Part shown: positions 6,976-14,714 of the stretch, in pieces
How the letters are laid out: each line of letters opens with the position of its first letter
How positions within the stretch are numbered: position 1 is the first letter of the stretch
Assembly (NCBI GenBank): GCA_002378125.1
Contig: DFRF01000035.1
Coordinates: 1,170 to 23,576 of the forward strand
DNA length: 22,407 bases
Origin: Rhodospirillaceae bacterium UBA3470
GTDB lineage: Bacteria > Pseudomonadota > Alphaproteobacteria > Rhodospirillales > Casp-alpha2
Direction: 5' to 3'
Made by a program: the position numbers and the translations under genes
The notes under the pieces: model-generated
Told to the model about the DNA's origin: nothing
The model's database searches: none
What the model saw: the letters and a program-made list of their open reading frames with translations, nothing else

Positions 6976-8463
6976 ATGGCCGAACTAGAAAAGCTTCAAA
7001 TGTATATCGGTGGTCAGCGTTGCGATGCTGCCAGCGGTGAAACTTTCGAAAGCCTATACCCATTCACGGGTAAGGCCTGGGCCACGGTGCCTCGAGGTGG
7101 GGCTGAGGACGTCGACCGCGCTGTTGCGGCGGCGAAGAAAGCCCTGACTTCAGGCGACTGGCCGGCCATGACGCCGACTCAGCGCGGTCACATGTTGCGC
7201 AAACTGGGTGATGTGCTAGCAAAAAATGCTGAGCGGCTAGGTAAGTTGGAGGTTCAGGATAACGGCAAGCTGATCGCCGAAATGGGCCTTCAGACCCAAT
7301 ATTCGGCGCAGTGGTATTATTACTTTGGTGGCCTTGCCGACAAGATCGAGGGTTCGGTTCTGCCTATCGACAAGCCCGACACGTTCACCTACACGCGCAG
7401 CGAACCACTGGGTGTGGTCGGAATGATCACGCCCTGGAACTCGCCGATCCTATTGCTCACCTGGAAGCTGGCGGTGGCCCTGGCGGCCGGCAACACGGTG
7501 GTCGTAAAACCATCAGAATTCACATCAGCTTCTACGCTGGCCTTTGCCGACCTGGTGGAAGAAGCTGGCTTCCCCGAAGGTGTGTTCAACGTTATCACGG
7601 GCTACGGGGCGGAAGCCGGCGAGGCTCTTGTGACGCACCCGGACGTGGCCAAGATCGCGTTCACGGGGGGATCGAAAAGCGGTACGCACGTTTATGAACG
7701 CGCCGCCGCGGGGCTCAAGAAGGTTAGCCTGGAACTGGGCGGGAAATCACCCAACATCGTGTTTGGTGATTGCAATTTAGAGAACGCCGTAAAGGGCGCC
7801 ATCTCTGGCATATTCGCGGCCACTGGCCAGACCTGCATTGCCGGTTCGCGCCTATTGGTTCAGGAAAACATCCACGATGAGTTCGTCGATAAGCTGGTTG
7901 ACTTCGCTAAGACGGCGCAGATGGGAGATCCCATGTCGATGGATACGCAGGTCGGCCCCGTCACGACCATTCCCCAGTACGAGAAGATCCTGGGTTACAT
8001 GGATGTTGCCAAGGAGGACGGTGCTGAATGCGTCATGGGTGGCACGAAGGCGGACCGCCCCGAGTGTGGCGACGGCTGGTTTGTGGAGCCCACGGTTTAC
8101 ACGGGCGTCAACAACAAGATGCGCATCGCCCAGGAAGAGGTCTTTGGTCCCGTGCTCTCGGTCATTCCTTTCAAAGACGACGAAGAGGCCATCGAAATTG
8201 CCAATGATGTGGAATTTGGTTTGGCCGCCGGCGTATGGACATCGGACATCCGCCGCGCCATTGAGGTGCCGAAGCGGGTTCAGGCTGGCACCGTGTGGGT
8301 CAACACCTATCGGGCTGTGAGCTTCGTGGCCCCCTTCGGTGGATATAAGAAATCGGGCCTGGGCCGTGAAAGTGGGCAGGCAGCCATTGAGGATTGGATG
8401 CAGACCAAGGCGGTATGGATTTCTACCTCGATGGAAACGCCAAACCCGTTCGTGTTGCGTTGA
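6976..8463 (+). CDS. NAD(P)-dependent aldehyde dehydrogenase
   Basis: A 495-residue member of the aldehyde dehydrogenase superfamily, of full usual length. Catalytic residues are visible: Asn155 in TPWNSP, Lys178 in VVKPSE, Glu253 in LELGGKSPN and nucleophile Cys287 in GQTCIAGSR. The cofactor-binding FTGG is at 229-232, and the C-terminal EEVFGPVL and PFGGYKKSGLGRE blocks are intact. It oxidises an aldehyde to the acid, or to an acyl-CoA if CoA-acylating, though the glycine-rich hydrolytic type looks more likely. A good GGGAGA ribosome-binding site (6965-6970) precedes ATG 6976. Its position 31 bases after the two decarboxylase subunits suggests it oxidises their aldehyde product, so that the trio converts a 2-oxo acid to an acid one carbon shorter. 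The substrate is unknown. Confidence 0.93.
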   Translation: MAELEKLQMYIGGQRCDAASGETFESLYPFTGKAWATVPRGGAEDVDRAVAAAKKALTSGDWPAMTPTQRGHMLRKLGDVLAKNAERLGKLEVQDNGKLIAEMGLQTQYSAQWYYYFGGLADKIEGSVLPIDKPDTFTYTRSEPLGVVGMITPWNSPILLLTWKLAVALAAGNTVVVKPSEFTSASTLAFADLVEEAGFPEGVFNVITGYGAEAGEALVTHPDVAKIAFTGGSKSGTHVYERAAAGLKKVSLELGGKSPNIVFGDCNLENAVKGAISGIFAATGQTCIAGSRLLVQENIHDEFVDKLVDFAKTAQMGDPMSMDTQVGPVTTIPQYEKILGYMDVAKEDGAECVMGGTKADRPECGDGWFVEPTVYTGVNNKMRIAQEEVFGPVLSVIPFKDDEEAIEIANDVEFGLAAGVWTSDIRRAIEVPKRVQAGTVWVNTYRAVSFVAPFGGYKKSGLGRESGQAAIEDWMQTKAVWISTSMETPNPFVLR

Positions 8464-8469
8464 GCTAAG

Positions 8470-8491
8470 CGGGCGATTCTAGTCCCGCCCG
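8470..8491. terminator. hairpin between convergent genes, possible terminator
   Basis: CGGGCG (8470-8475) pairs with CGCCCG (8486-8491) across a 10-base loop, just after the aldehyde dehydrogenase stop and facing the convergent amidase gene. There is no T-run on either side, so it is at best a weak or Rho-assisted terminator. The rest of this 125-base gap shows nothing recognisable. Confidence 0.35.
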
Positions 8492-8588
8492 TTCAGCAAC
8501 TTCTGCTTACCTTAGTCGTTCTAACGTAGAATTAGGATGAGATGGCATCGGATCTGAACTACTGTCCTTCGACGCCGCCAAAGACCGC

Positions 8589-9461
8589 CTATTCGGTCGG
8601 GGCGTAAGCAATGGGCATGGCAGGTGGCACGTAATCCCGATCGTGCTTGAGGGCGGGGATCCGCCGGCGCGCTTTTTGGATAAGCGACAAGTCGACCTCT
8701 GCGGTCACCACGCCTTCCTCCTCACCACCGCCGTCGGCCAGGATGGTTCCCCAGGGGTCGATGATCAGCGAATGGCCATAGGTCGTGCCAATACCGTGCG
8801 TGCCTGATTGACACGGCGCGATGACGAAACTAGCAGCCTCAATAGCGCGGGCGCGGAGCAAAACGTGCCAATGTGCCTCGCCCGTTTTCTTGGTAAAGGC
8901 CGACGGCACCGTCAGAATGCCAGCGCCGGCCTTGGCTAAATCGCGATAAAGGTGTGGGAAGCGCACGTCATAGCACACCGTCATGCCCAGCAAGCCCCAG
9001 GGCGTTGGCGCTAGCACGGCCTCTGTGCCCGGCTGGAACTGTTCTGGTTCACGATAAACCTCCTTCTTGTCGATATCGATGTCGAAGAGGTGGATCTTGT
9101 TGTAGCGTGCGACGATGTTGCCCGAGGGATTGATGAGGTAGGATCGGTTAAACAAACGGTCATCCGTGTCGTCACCAAGAATCGTGATTGAGCCTAATAG
9201 CAACCACTTGTCTAGTTCCTCGGCCAAGGCACGGAAGCGGGGTAGGGCGGGATGTGTTTGTTCCGTGTGTGGGTCCGTACCGAGGCCCGATAGCTGCGTA
9301 TCTAGGCAAGAGAAGAATTCTGGCGTACATATCAGATCTGCTCCTTTCGCTGCGGCCTCGCGAACCAGTTCTTCGGCCCGATCGGCGGTTTCCTTGGGCT
9401 GAAGGGATGCGCAGTTCTGAACACAAGCGGCAGTGAAGGTCTCGGTCATGGGGCTATTCAT
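8589..9461 (-). CDS. carbon-nitrogen hydrolase, Nit1/Nit2-type amidase
   Basis: A 290-residue member of the nitrilase superfamily with the Glu-Lys-Cys triad: Glu48 in CTPEFF, Lys122 in YNKIHLFD and Cys163 in TVCYDVRFP. The YNKIHLFDIDI and CYDVRFPHLYRDLAKAGA patterns are those of the Nit1/Nit2 branch (deaminated-glutathione amidase, omega-amidase acting on alpha-ketoglutaramate or alpha-ketosuccinamate) rather than true nitrilases. It hydrolyses a terminal amide to the acid and ammonia in the cytoplasm. ATG 9461 and ATG 9449 (MTETFTAACVQ) are both possible starts; the latter is nearer to where relatives begin. It is transcribed alone, convergent with the aldehyde dehydrogenase and divergent from the D-aminoacylase gene across 93 bases. 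An amidase for amide-bearing 2-oxo acids would fit beside a 2-oxo acid decarboxylase and GGT-like genes, but this is inference. Confidence 0.9.
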   Translation of the reverse strand: MNSPMTETFTAACVQNCASLQPKETADRAEELVREAAAKGADLICTPEFFSCLDTQLSGLGTDPHTEQTHPALPRFRALAEELDKWLLLGSITILGDDTDDRLFNRSYLINPSGNIVARYNKIHLFDIDIDKKEVYREPEQFQPGTEAVLAPTPWGLLGMTVCYDVRFPHLYRDLAKAGAGILTVPSAFTKKTGEAHWHVLLRARAIEAASFVIAPCQSGTHGIGTTYGHSLIIDPWGTILADGGGEEEGVVTAEVDLSLIQKARRRIPALKHDRDYVPPAMPIAYAPTE

Positions 9462-9554
9462 TCGGTGATTCTCTTCATAGGGTAAGACTATATCCCGGCC
9501 AAACTGAAATCGCGAGGCCTTGTGACTGGGCGAACGGCCTTCTAGGCTCGATCC

Positions 9555-10964
9555 ATGATCAACAATGATACTTGCGATTTATTGATCACTGGCGCAACGG
9601 TATTTGACGGCTCTGGCGGGCCTGGTGCGCTGGTTGACGTCGCGGTGACGGACGGACGAATTGCGGCGGTTGGCGCGCTCGCGAGCATGAGGGCGCGGGA
9701 CGTCATGATCGCCGATGGCAAGGCCCTCGCGCCGGGCTTCATTGATACCCACACCCATGACGACATGGCGCTGCTGCGTCAGCCATCTCACCCGTCCAAA
9801 GTAACTCAGGGCGTTACCACGGTGGTCATTGGTAATTGTGGGGTTAGTCCTGCGCCCCTGGGCCCACGGGATGACCTGGTGGAACCACCCTTCATTTTCC
9901 TCGGGCGCAGCGATGGTCGACGGTTCGATGCCTATGGCGATTACGCAGATACTTTGGCAAAGGCTCAGCCAGACGTACACGTGGTCAAGTTGGTCGGGCA
10001 TTCGAACCTGCGCGCCGCCGCCATGGCTAAACCTCACGGCAAGCCAAACGATGATGAAATGAACGCCATGAAGGCACACCTGGAAGAAGCCCTAGCCGCG
10101 GGTTGCGTTGGCTTTTCCGTGGGCCTGGCGTACCCCACGGGCAACGTGGCGCCGACGGAAGAACTCGTTGAGTTGGCCCAGGTGACGGCTGGACACGGCG
10201 GTCTTTATGCTACCCACATGCGTAACGAATCAGATTACGTGGAAAAATCGGTAGAAGAGAGCCTGCGCATCGGCCGTGAGGGTGGCGTACCGGTGGTGAT
10301 TTCGCATCACAAGTGCGGCGGTAAAGCGAACTGGGGAAAATCAGAAAAGACCTTGGCCCTTATAGATGCTGCGATTGCGAACGGTCAATCTGTGCACCTG
10401 GACGTTTATCCCTACACGGCCAGCTCCACTGGCCTCATGGCGAATTTCGCGAAGGTGGCGGAACGGGTCCTGGTCACCGAGGCGGATGGTGCTCCGGACC
10501 AGGCTGGCTGCTACCTGGATGAGATCATGGCCGACTGGGATTGCGAATTGGAGGCGGCGGTTGACCGCCTGCTGCCTGCCAAGGCGGTCTATTTCCAGAT
10601 GTCGGATCAGGATCTGGACCGTATTCTCGCGCACCCCTATTGCATGGTTGGCTCCGACGGTATGCCGTCGGACGCCCATCCGCATCCGCGCTTGTGGGGG
10701 ACCTTTCCTCGTGTGCTCGGCCACTACGCCCGCCACCGGAAGCTATTTAAATTGGGTCAGGCCGTGCGCAAGATTACGGCGCTGCCGGCGGAATGTTTCG
10801 GCTTGGCCGACCGGGGGCGGATCGCGGTGGGCATGGTTGCAGACCTGGTTCTTTTCGATCCCGACAAGATCATCGATCGCGCGACCTATGAGATGCCAGA
10901 AAGAGTAAGTGAGGGGGTGGAGATGGTGATAGCCGGCGGCAACGTCAAGTATCAGGCCCAATGA
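9555..10964 (+). CDS. D-aminoacylase / N-acyl-D-amino-acid deacylase family amidohydrolase
   Basis: A 469-residue metal-dependent amidohydrolase close to the usual 480 residues. Ligand and catalytic residues match the D-aminoacylase pattern: HTHDD (His66, His68), Cys95 in GNCGVSPAP, His221 in YATHMRNES, His251 in ISHHKCGG and Asp368 in GSDGMPSDAHPHPR. The Cys bridge in place of a carboxylated Lys and the SDGMPSDAHPHPR block are hallmarks of this subfamily. It hydrolyses the N-acyl group of D-amino acids or related N-acylated compounds in the cytoplasm. ATG 9555 is the only reasonable start, with a weak ribosome-binding site. Its stop overlaps the ATG of the dioxygenase gene (ATGA), implying coupled expression. 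Dihydropyrimidinase-like activity is less likely given the Cys ligand. The family call is strong; substrate and stereochemistry are not determined. Confidence 0.92.
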   Translation: MINNDTCDLLITGATVFDGSGGPGALVDVAVTDGRIAAVGALASMRARDVMIADGKALAPGFIDTHTHDDMALLRQPSHPSKVTQGVTTVVIGNCGVSPAPLGPRDDLVEPPFIFLGRSDGRRFDAYGDYADTLAKAQPDVHVVKLVGHSNLRAAAMAKPHGKPNDDEMNAMKAHLEEALAAGCVGFSVGLAYPTGNVAPTEELVELAQVTAGHGGLYATHMRNESDYVEKSVEESLRIGREGGVPVVISHHKCGGKANWGKSEKTLALIDAAIANGQSVHLDVYPYTASSTGLMANFAKVAERVLVTEADGAPDQAGCYLDEIMADWDCELEAAVDRLLPAKAVYFQMSDQDLDRILAHPYCMVGSDGMPSDAHPHPRLWGTFPRVLGHYARHRKLFKLGQAVRKITALPAECFGLADRGRIAVGMVADLVLFDPDKIIDRATYEMPERVSEGVEMVIAGGNVKYQAQ

Positions 10965-12016
10965 GCGCGGTTCAATTTCCAACAACCGTGGATGGCCCAT
11001 CTGCCTGGATGCGCGCGGATCTTGAGGAAGTTACAACATGGCGGCGCGACCTGAGCGCTGATCAAGTGGCCGAAATTGAGGCTGCCGCCGCACCATTCGC
11101 CGAGGGTGCGCAGGATATCGTAGGTTTGGAGAAAACGGATTTTGCATTGACGACCTTGGCTGAGGACATCGACACGTGGGTGGACGATCTCCTCAATGGC
11201 TATGGACTTCTGCACATTCGTGGTCTGGTGGCAGGGCCGGACAATATCCGCCAGGCGGCGACGATCTTCTTCGGTCTTGGCCTGCACATGGGAGTGCCGC
11301 GGTCGCAAAATGGTAAAGGGCATGTCTTGGGTCATGTTTGCGATCTGGGCCTGTCTAGCGACGATCCCAACGTACGCATCTACCAGACCACCGAGCGCCA
11401 GAACTACCACACGGATTCCTGCGATGTGGCCGGTCTTATGTGCCTGAAACCGGCAAAACGGGGTGGCGAGTCGGGGCTGGTCAGTTCCATGGCCATCTAC
11501 AACGAGATGCGGGCCCAGTGTCCCGATTTATTGGTGGAGTTACTGAAACCCATGTATGTGGATCGGCGTGGCGAGGTCACGGTCGATGGATTGCCCTATT
11601 ATCAGCAACCAGTGTACAGCTGGCACGAAGGGTATTTGTCCGCCTTGTACGCACCGCACTATATCCGTTCCGCTCCGCGCCTTGTGGGAGTGCCAGCACT
11701 GACTAGAAAACAGATCGTGGCGCTTGATACGTTCGACGCTTTGGCTGACGACCCTCGGTTTAACATTACTTTCAACCTAGAAGCGGGCGACATTCTGTTT
11801 GTTCACAATCACACGGTCATGCATGATCGTCTGGCCTACGAGGATTGGGGGCCGGGGGAAGGGCGGCGGCATTTATTGCGCCTGTGGCTGGCCGTGCCCG
11901 GAGCGCGGCCATTGCCCAACCATTACAAATACCGTTTCGGTAGTGTTACCGTAGGTGATCGGGGCGGCATCAGGGTTCCGGGCAACGCCCTGAACGCGCC
12001 TTTGGAACCCGTATGA
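10961..12016 (+). CDS. TauD/TfdA-family Fe(II)/2-oxoglutarate dioxygenase
   Basis: A 351-residue non-haem iron oxygenase of the TauD/TfdA (gamma-butyrobetaine hydroxylase-like) fold. The iron facial triad is visible as His150-Thr-Asp152 in NYHTDSCD and His288 in HNHTVMHDRLAYED. Arg307 in RRHLLRLWLA is placed to bind the 2-oxoglutarate carboxylate. GYGLLHIRGL (80-89) and KRGGESGLVSS (166-176) are further family blocks. Such enzymes hydroxylate a substrate beside a heteroatom or carboxylate, consuming O2 and 2-oxoglutarate and releasing succinate and CO2. It is longer than taurine dioxygenase (about 280 residues) and does not look like TauD proper; no tauABC transporter is nearby. Its ATG overlaps the stop of the deacylase gene, so the two products probably act on the same compound. 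The substrate is unknown. Confidence 0.9.
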   Translation: MSAVQFPTTVDGPSAWMRADLEEVTTWRRDLSADQVAEIEAAAAPFAEGAQDIVGLEKTDFALTTLAEDIDTWVDDLLNGYGLLHIRGLVAGPDNIRQAATIFFGLGLHMGVPRSQNGKGHVLGHVCDLGLSSDDPNVRIYQTTERQNYHTDSCDVAGLMCLKPAKRGGESGLVSSMAIYNEMRAQCPDLLVELLKPMYVDRRGEVTVDGLPYYQQPVYSWHEGYLSALYAPHYIRSAPRLVGVPALTRKQIVALDTFDALADDPRFNITFNLEAGDILFVHNHTVMHDRLAYEDWGPGEGRRHLLRLWLAVPGARPLPNHYKYRFGSVTVGDRGGIRVPGNALNAPLEPV

Positions 12017-12066
12017 AGCGCGAAAGCGTGACGGTACCCATCGACGAAGGTATGGTTCGATACTGA
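12013..12066 (+). other. 17-codon open frame overlapping the dioxygenase stop
   Basis: An ATG at 12013 overlaps the dioxygenase stop (ATGA) and opens a frame MKRESVTVPIDEGMVRY followed by TGA at 12064-12066. It would be translated by reinitiation if the overlap works as in the preceding gene pair. It may be a leader peptide for the permease gene, the 5' stub of a lost gene, or chance. No family is recognised. Confidence 0.2.
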
Positions 12067-12116
12067 GCGGCTCTGTGAAAGCCCGACCATATCGCGGGCG
12101 CGTTTCTGGACACAGG

Positions 12117-13007
12117 ATGACGAACACGACCGATACGTACAAGGGCATGGCCTGTATGATCGTCGGCATTTTACTGCTGGCGACGGCGGACGCCTTTACC
12201 AAGATCTTGATAGTCGACTTTCACGCTGGCGAGATTATCTTCTACCGCGGGTTCTTTGCCTTTCTGCCGCTGTTGCCGCTAATTGTGCGGAATGGGGGCG
12301 TTGGGTCGCTGAGGCTCCATCAGCCGAGGGGGGTGTGGTGGCGGGGCGTCATCGCCTTGGTCACCAGTGTGTTTGTGGCCTTGTCGTTCATCAACCTGCC
12401 CCTGGCAGAGGCCGCCGCATTGATCTTCACCAGCCCTATTTTTCTCACTGCGTTGTCGCCGTGGCTGTTGGGCGAGAAGGTGGGATGGCAGCGCTGGTCG
12501 GCGGTTCTTTTCGGGTTCGCAGGCGTGGTCGTTATGATCCAGCCAGGGTTTACAACCTTCACCATTTGGGCCTTCGTCCCTTTGATTGCCGCGCTCTGTT
12601 CGGCCAGTCGGGATATCCTCACTCGCCGCCTAGGCGTGATCGACAGTGCGACATCGGTCATGTTCTACACCAGCGTTGTGGCTTTGATCGGCGGTGCCGT
12701 AACCATGCCCTGGGCCGGTCCCGCGCCCAATGCGGAGCAGTGGGCGCTGATTGCACTGTCTGGTTTTTTCGTGACCCTGGCGCATCTGTTAATCGTGATG
12801 GCGCTGCAGTTGGCGGAAGGGCCAACCGTGGCGCCGCTTAAGTACGTGTCCCTAATCTGGTCCGCGATTCTGGGGTATCTGATCTGGGGCGATGTGCCCG
12901 GCCTTTGGAAGGTGTTGGGCGCGTTGATGGTCGTCGCGGCGGGGTTGTTCATCCTCTATCGCGAGACCCGAATGCAGAAACCCCGAACCGCATCGGCCAG
13001 TGACTGA
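12117..13007 (+). CDS. EamA-domain (DMT superfamily) membrane permease
   Basis: A 296-residue inner-membrane protein with about ten hydrophobic segments arranged as two EamA repeats, typical of drug/metabolite transporter family permeases. The first repeat starts with MACMIVGILLLATADAFTK, and its end carries the LPLAEAAALIFTSPIFLTAL pattern and LLGEKVGWQRW; the second ends with PLKYVSLIWSAILGYLIWGD. ATG 12117 is chosen because it begins 10 residues before the first membrane segment, as usual; a GTG at 12075 would add 14 unlikely residues. The ribosome-binding site is weak (GGA at 12108-12110). Members export or import metabolites such as amino acids. Lying between the dioxygenase and an acyl-CoA synthetase in the same direction, it may move the pathway's substrate or a by-product; direction cannot be told. 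Confidence 0.88.
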   Translation: MTNTTDTYKGMACMIVGILLLATADAFTKILIVDFHAGEIIFYRGFFAFLPLLPLIVRNGGVGSLRLHQPRGVWWRGVIALVTSVFVALSFINLPLAEAAALIFTSPIFLTALSPWLLGEKVGWQRWSAVLFGFAGVVVMIQPGFTTFTIWAFVPLIAALCSASRDILTRRLGVIDSATSVMFYTSVVALIGGAVTMPWAGPAPNAEQWALIALSGFFVTLAHLLIVMALQLAEGPTVAPLKYVSLIWSAILGYLIWGDVPGLWKVLGALMVVAAGLFILYRETRMQKPRTASASD

Positions 13008-13077
13008 TCAAGCCCGTACTTTTCTCCCAGGCTACGCAGATGCTATGTCTGGGAGACATGACGAGGGAGGTGAAGGG

Positions 13078-14709
13078 ATGCCGCAAAACCAAGGTATCTT
13101 CGATGTCGGGCTCGCCCAGAACCCGGCCAATTTTCAGGCGCTGACGCCACTTAGTTTTCTGGGATGGGCCGAAGAGGTCTACGGCGCCAGCATAGCGGTT
13201 GTCCACGGCGATACCCAATTTACCTATGCCCAGTTCGCCGCGCGTTGCCGGCGGTTGGCGTCGGCTTTGACCGGGCGCGGCATCGGCCAAGGTGACACGG
13301 TGTCGATCATGTCCCCCAACACACCACCTATGCTGGAAGCGCACTATGGCGTGCCAATGATCGGTGCGGTACTGAACTCCCTTAACTATCGCCTCGACGC
13401 GCCAACCATCGCCTTTATTCTGGATCATGGCGAATCAAAGGCGATTATCACGGATCGGGAGTTTTCGCCTGTAATTCAAGAAGCCCTGACCACGTTGGAC
13501 CGCGACATCATTGTCATCGACATCGACGATCCCCTCGCCAAGGGCGGAGAACTGATCGGTGAAAAGGATTACGAGGCCTTCCTAGAAGAAGGTGACCCAA
13601 CTCACCCCATCAACATGCCGGAAGACGAATGGCAGGCTATCTGCCTGAATTATACGTCGGGGACCACTGGTAGCCCGAAGGGCGTTGTCTATCACCACCG
13701 AGGTGCGTTTTTGAACGCCATGGGGGGCGTTGCGGTCTCGGCGCTGAACAACCGTTCAGTCTATCTCTGGACGTTGCCCATGTTCCACTGTAACGGCTGG
13801 TGCTATACTTGGGCGGTAACTGCGGCGGGGGGCAAGCACGTTTGCCTCCGTGATGTGGACCCGGCGCTAATTTTCCCGATGATCGAGATGCATGGCGTGA
13901 CGCACCTTTGCGGCGCGCCCATCGTGCTCAATCTTTTGGTCAACGCGCCCAATGACGTGAAGGTGGAGTTTTCCCAGAAGGTGGACGTCGTCACCGGCGG
14001 TGCCGCGCCGCCGTCGGCTATTATCGTAGGCATGGAGCGCATGGGCTTTCGTGTCACCCACGCCTACGGTCTTACGGAAACCTATGGCCCGTCCACCTAC
14101 TGTGCTTGGCAGAAGACCTGGGAGGCGCTGCCCTTGGAGGAGCGTGCGACTATGATGGCTCGCCAGGGCGTGCGTTATCCCACGCTTACGGAGCAGACTG
14201 TTATGAACCCGGACACCATGGAGCCTGTTCCCACCGACGGCGAAACCATCGGCGAAGTAATGATTCGGTCCAACACGGCCATGAAGGGGTACCTGAAAAA
14301 CGGCGAGGCTACGGAGGCTGCCTTCGAGGGTGGCTGGTTCCACACGGGTGATTTGGGTGTAATGCACCCGGACAACTACATTGAGGTAAAGGACCGGTCT
14401 AAGGACATCATCATTTCGGGTGGGGAGAACATTTCCTCCTTGGAGATCGAGGAGACCCTGTACAAGCATCCCGCCGTTATGGAAGCTGCCGTGGTCGCTA
14501 AGCCCCACGAGAAGTGGGGAGAAACGCCAGCCGCCTTCGTCAACCTAAAGGCGGAAGCCGGCGACGTGGCGCCAGCCGACCTCATCCAGTTTTGCAAGGA
14601 CAACATGGCAAGCTTCAAGGCGCCAACGGAAGTCGTGTTCGGTGAGTTGCCAAAGACGTCCACCGGCAAGATCCAGAAATTCGTGCTTCGGGATCGCATC
14701 AAGGAGTAG
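13078..14709 (+). CDS. AMP-forming acyl-CoA synthetase
   Basis: A 543-residue ANL-superfamily ligase that activates a carboxylic acid with ATP to an acyl-adenylate and then acyl-CoA. Motifs run in order: NYTSGTTGSPKG (191-202, P-loop), HAYGLTETYGP, GGWFHTGDLGVMHPDNYIEVKDRSKDI in pieces around the hinge, GGENISSLEIE, and the catalytic Lys531 in KTSTGKIQK. The pattern is of medium-chain or methylmercaptopropionate-type (DmdB-like) ligases, not acetyl-CoA synthetase. ATG 13078 is chosen because GGAGGTGAAGGG lies immediately upstream; a GTG at 13000 inside the permease gene would add 26 residues with no family character. Only 5 bases separate it from the following SDR gene, which indicates an operon. 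The substrate acid is unknown. Confidence 0.92.
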   Translation: MPQNQGIFDVGLAQNPANFQALTPLSFLGWAEEVYGASIAVVHGDTQFTYAQFAARCRRLASALTGRGIGQGDTVSIMSPNTPPMLEAHYGVPMIGAVLNSLNYRLDAPTIAFILDHGESKAIITDREFSPVIQEALTTLDRDIIVIDIDDPLAKGGELIGEKDYEAFLEEGDPTHPINMPEDEWQAICLNYTSGTTGSPKGVVYHHRGAFLNAMGGVAVSALNNRSVYLWTLPMFHCNGWCYTWAVTAAGGKHVCLRDVDPALIFPMIEMHGVTHLCGAPIVLNLLVNAPNDVKVEFSQKVDVVTGGAAPPSAIIVGMERMGFRVTHAYGLTETYGPSTYCAWQKTWEALPLEERATMMARQGVRYPTLTEQTVMNPDTMEPVPTDGETIGEVMIRSNTAMKGYLKNGEATEAAFEGGWFHTGDLGVMHPDNYIEVKDRSKDIIISGGENISSLEIEETLYKHPAVMEAAVVAKPHEKWGETPAAFVNLKAEAGDVAPADLIQFCKDNMASFKAPTEVVFGELPKTSTGKIQKFVLRDRIKE

Positions 14710-14714
14710 GCGTG

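Noticed and set aside
5815..8463. Sulfonate or phosphonate catabolic operon
   Set aside because: The decarboxylase subunits resemble ComDE/Ppd, but no other gene of those pathways is present. The TauD-type enzyme is not TauD-like in length or context, so a named pathway is not supported.
13000..13077. Upstream GTG start for the first acyl-CoA synthetase, overlapping the permease stop
   Set aside because: ATG 13078 has a very strong ribosome-binding site and begins where ligase homologues do; the 26-residue extension has no conserved character.
13867..14508. Minus-strand open frame of 213 codons inside the acyl-CoA synthetase gene
   Set aside because: It lies wholly opposite a gene with all ligase motifs and shows no recognisable domain. 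High-GC coding DNA commonly gives such antisense frames.
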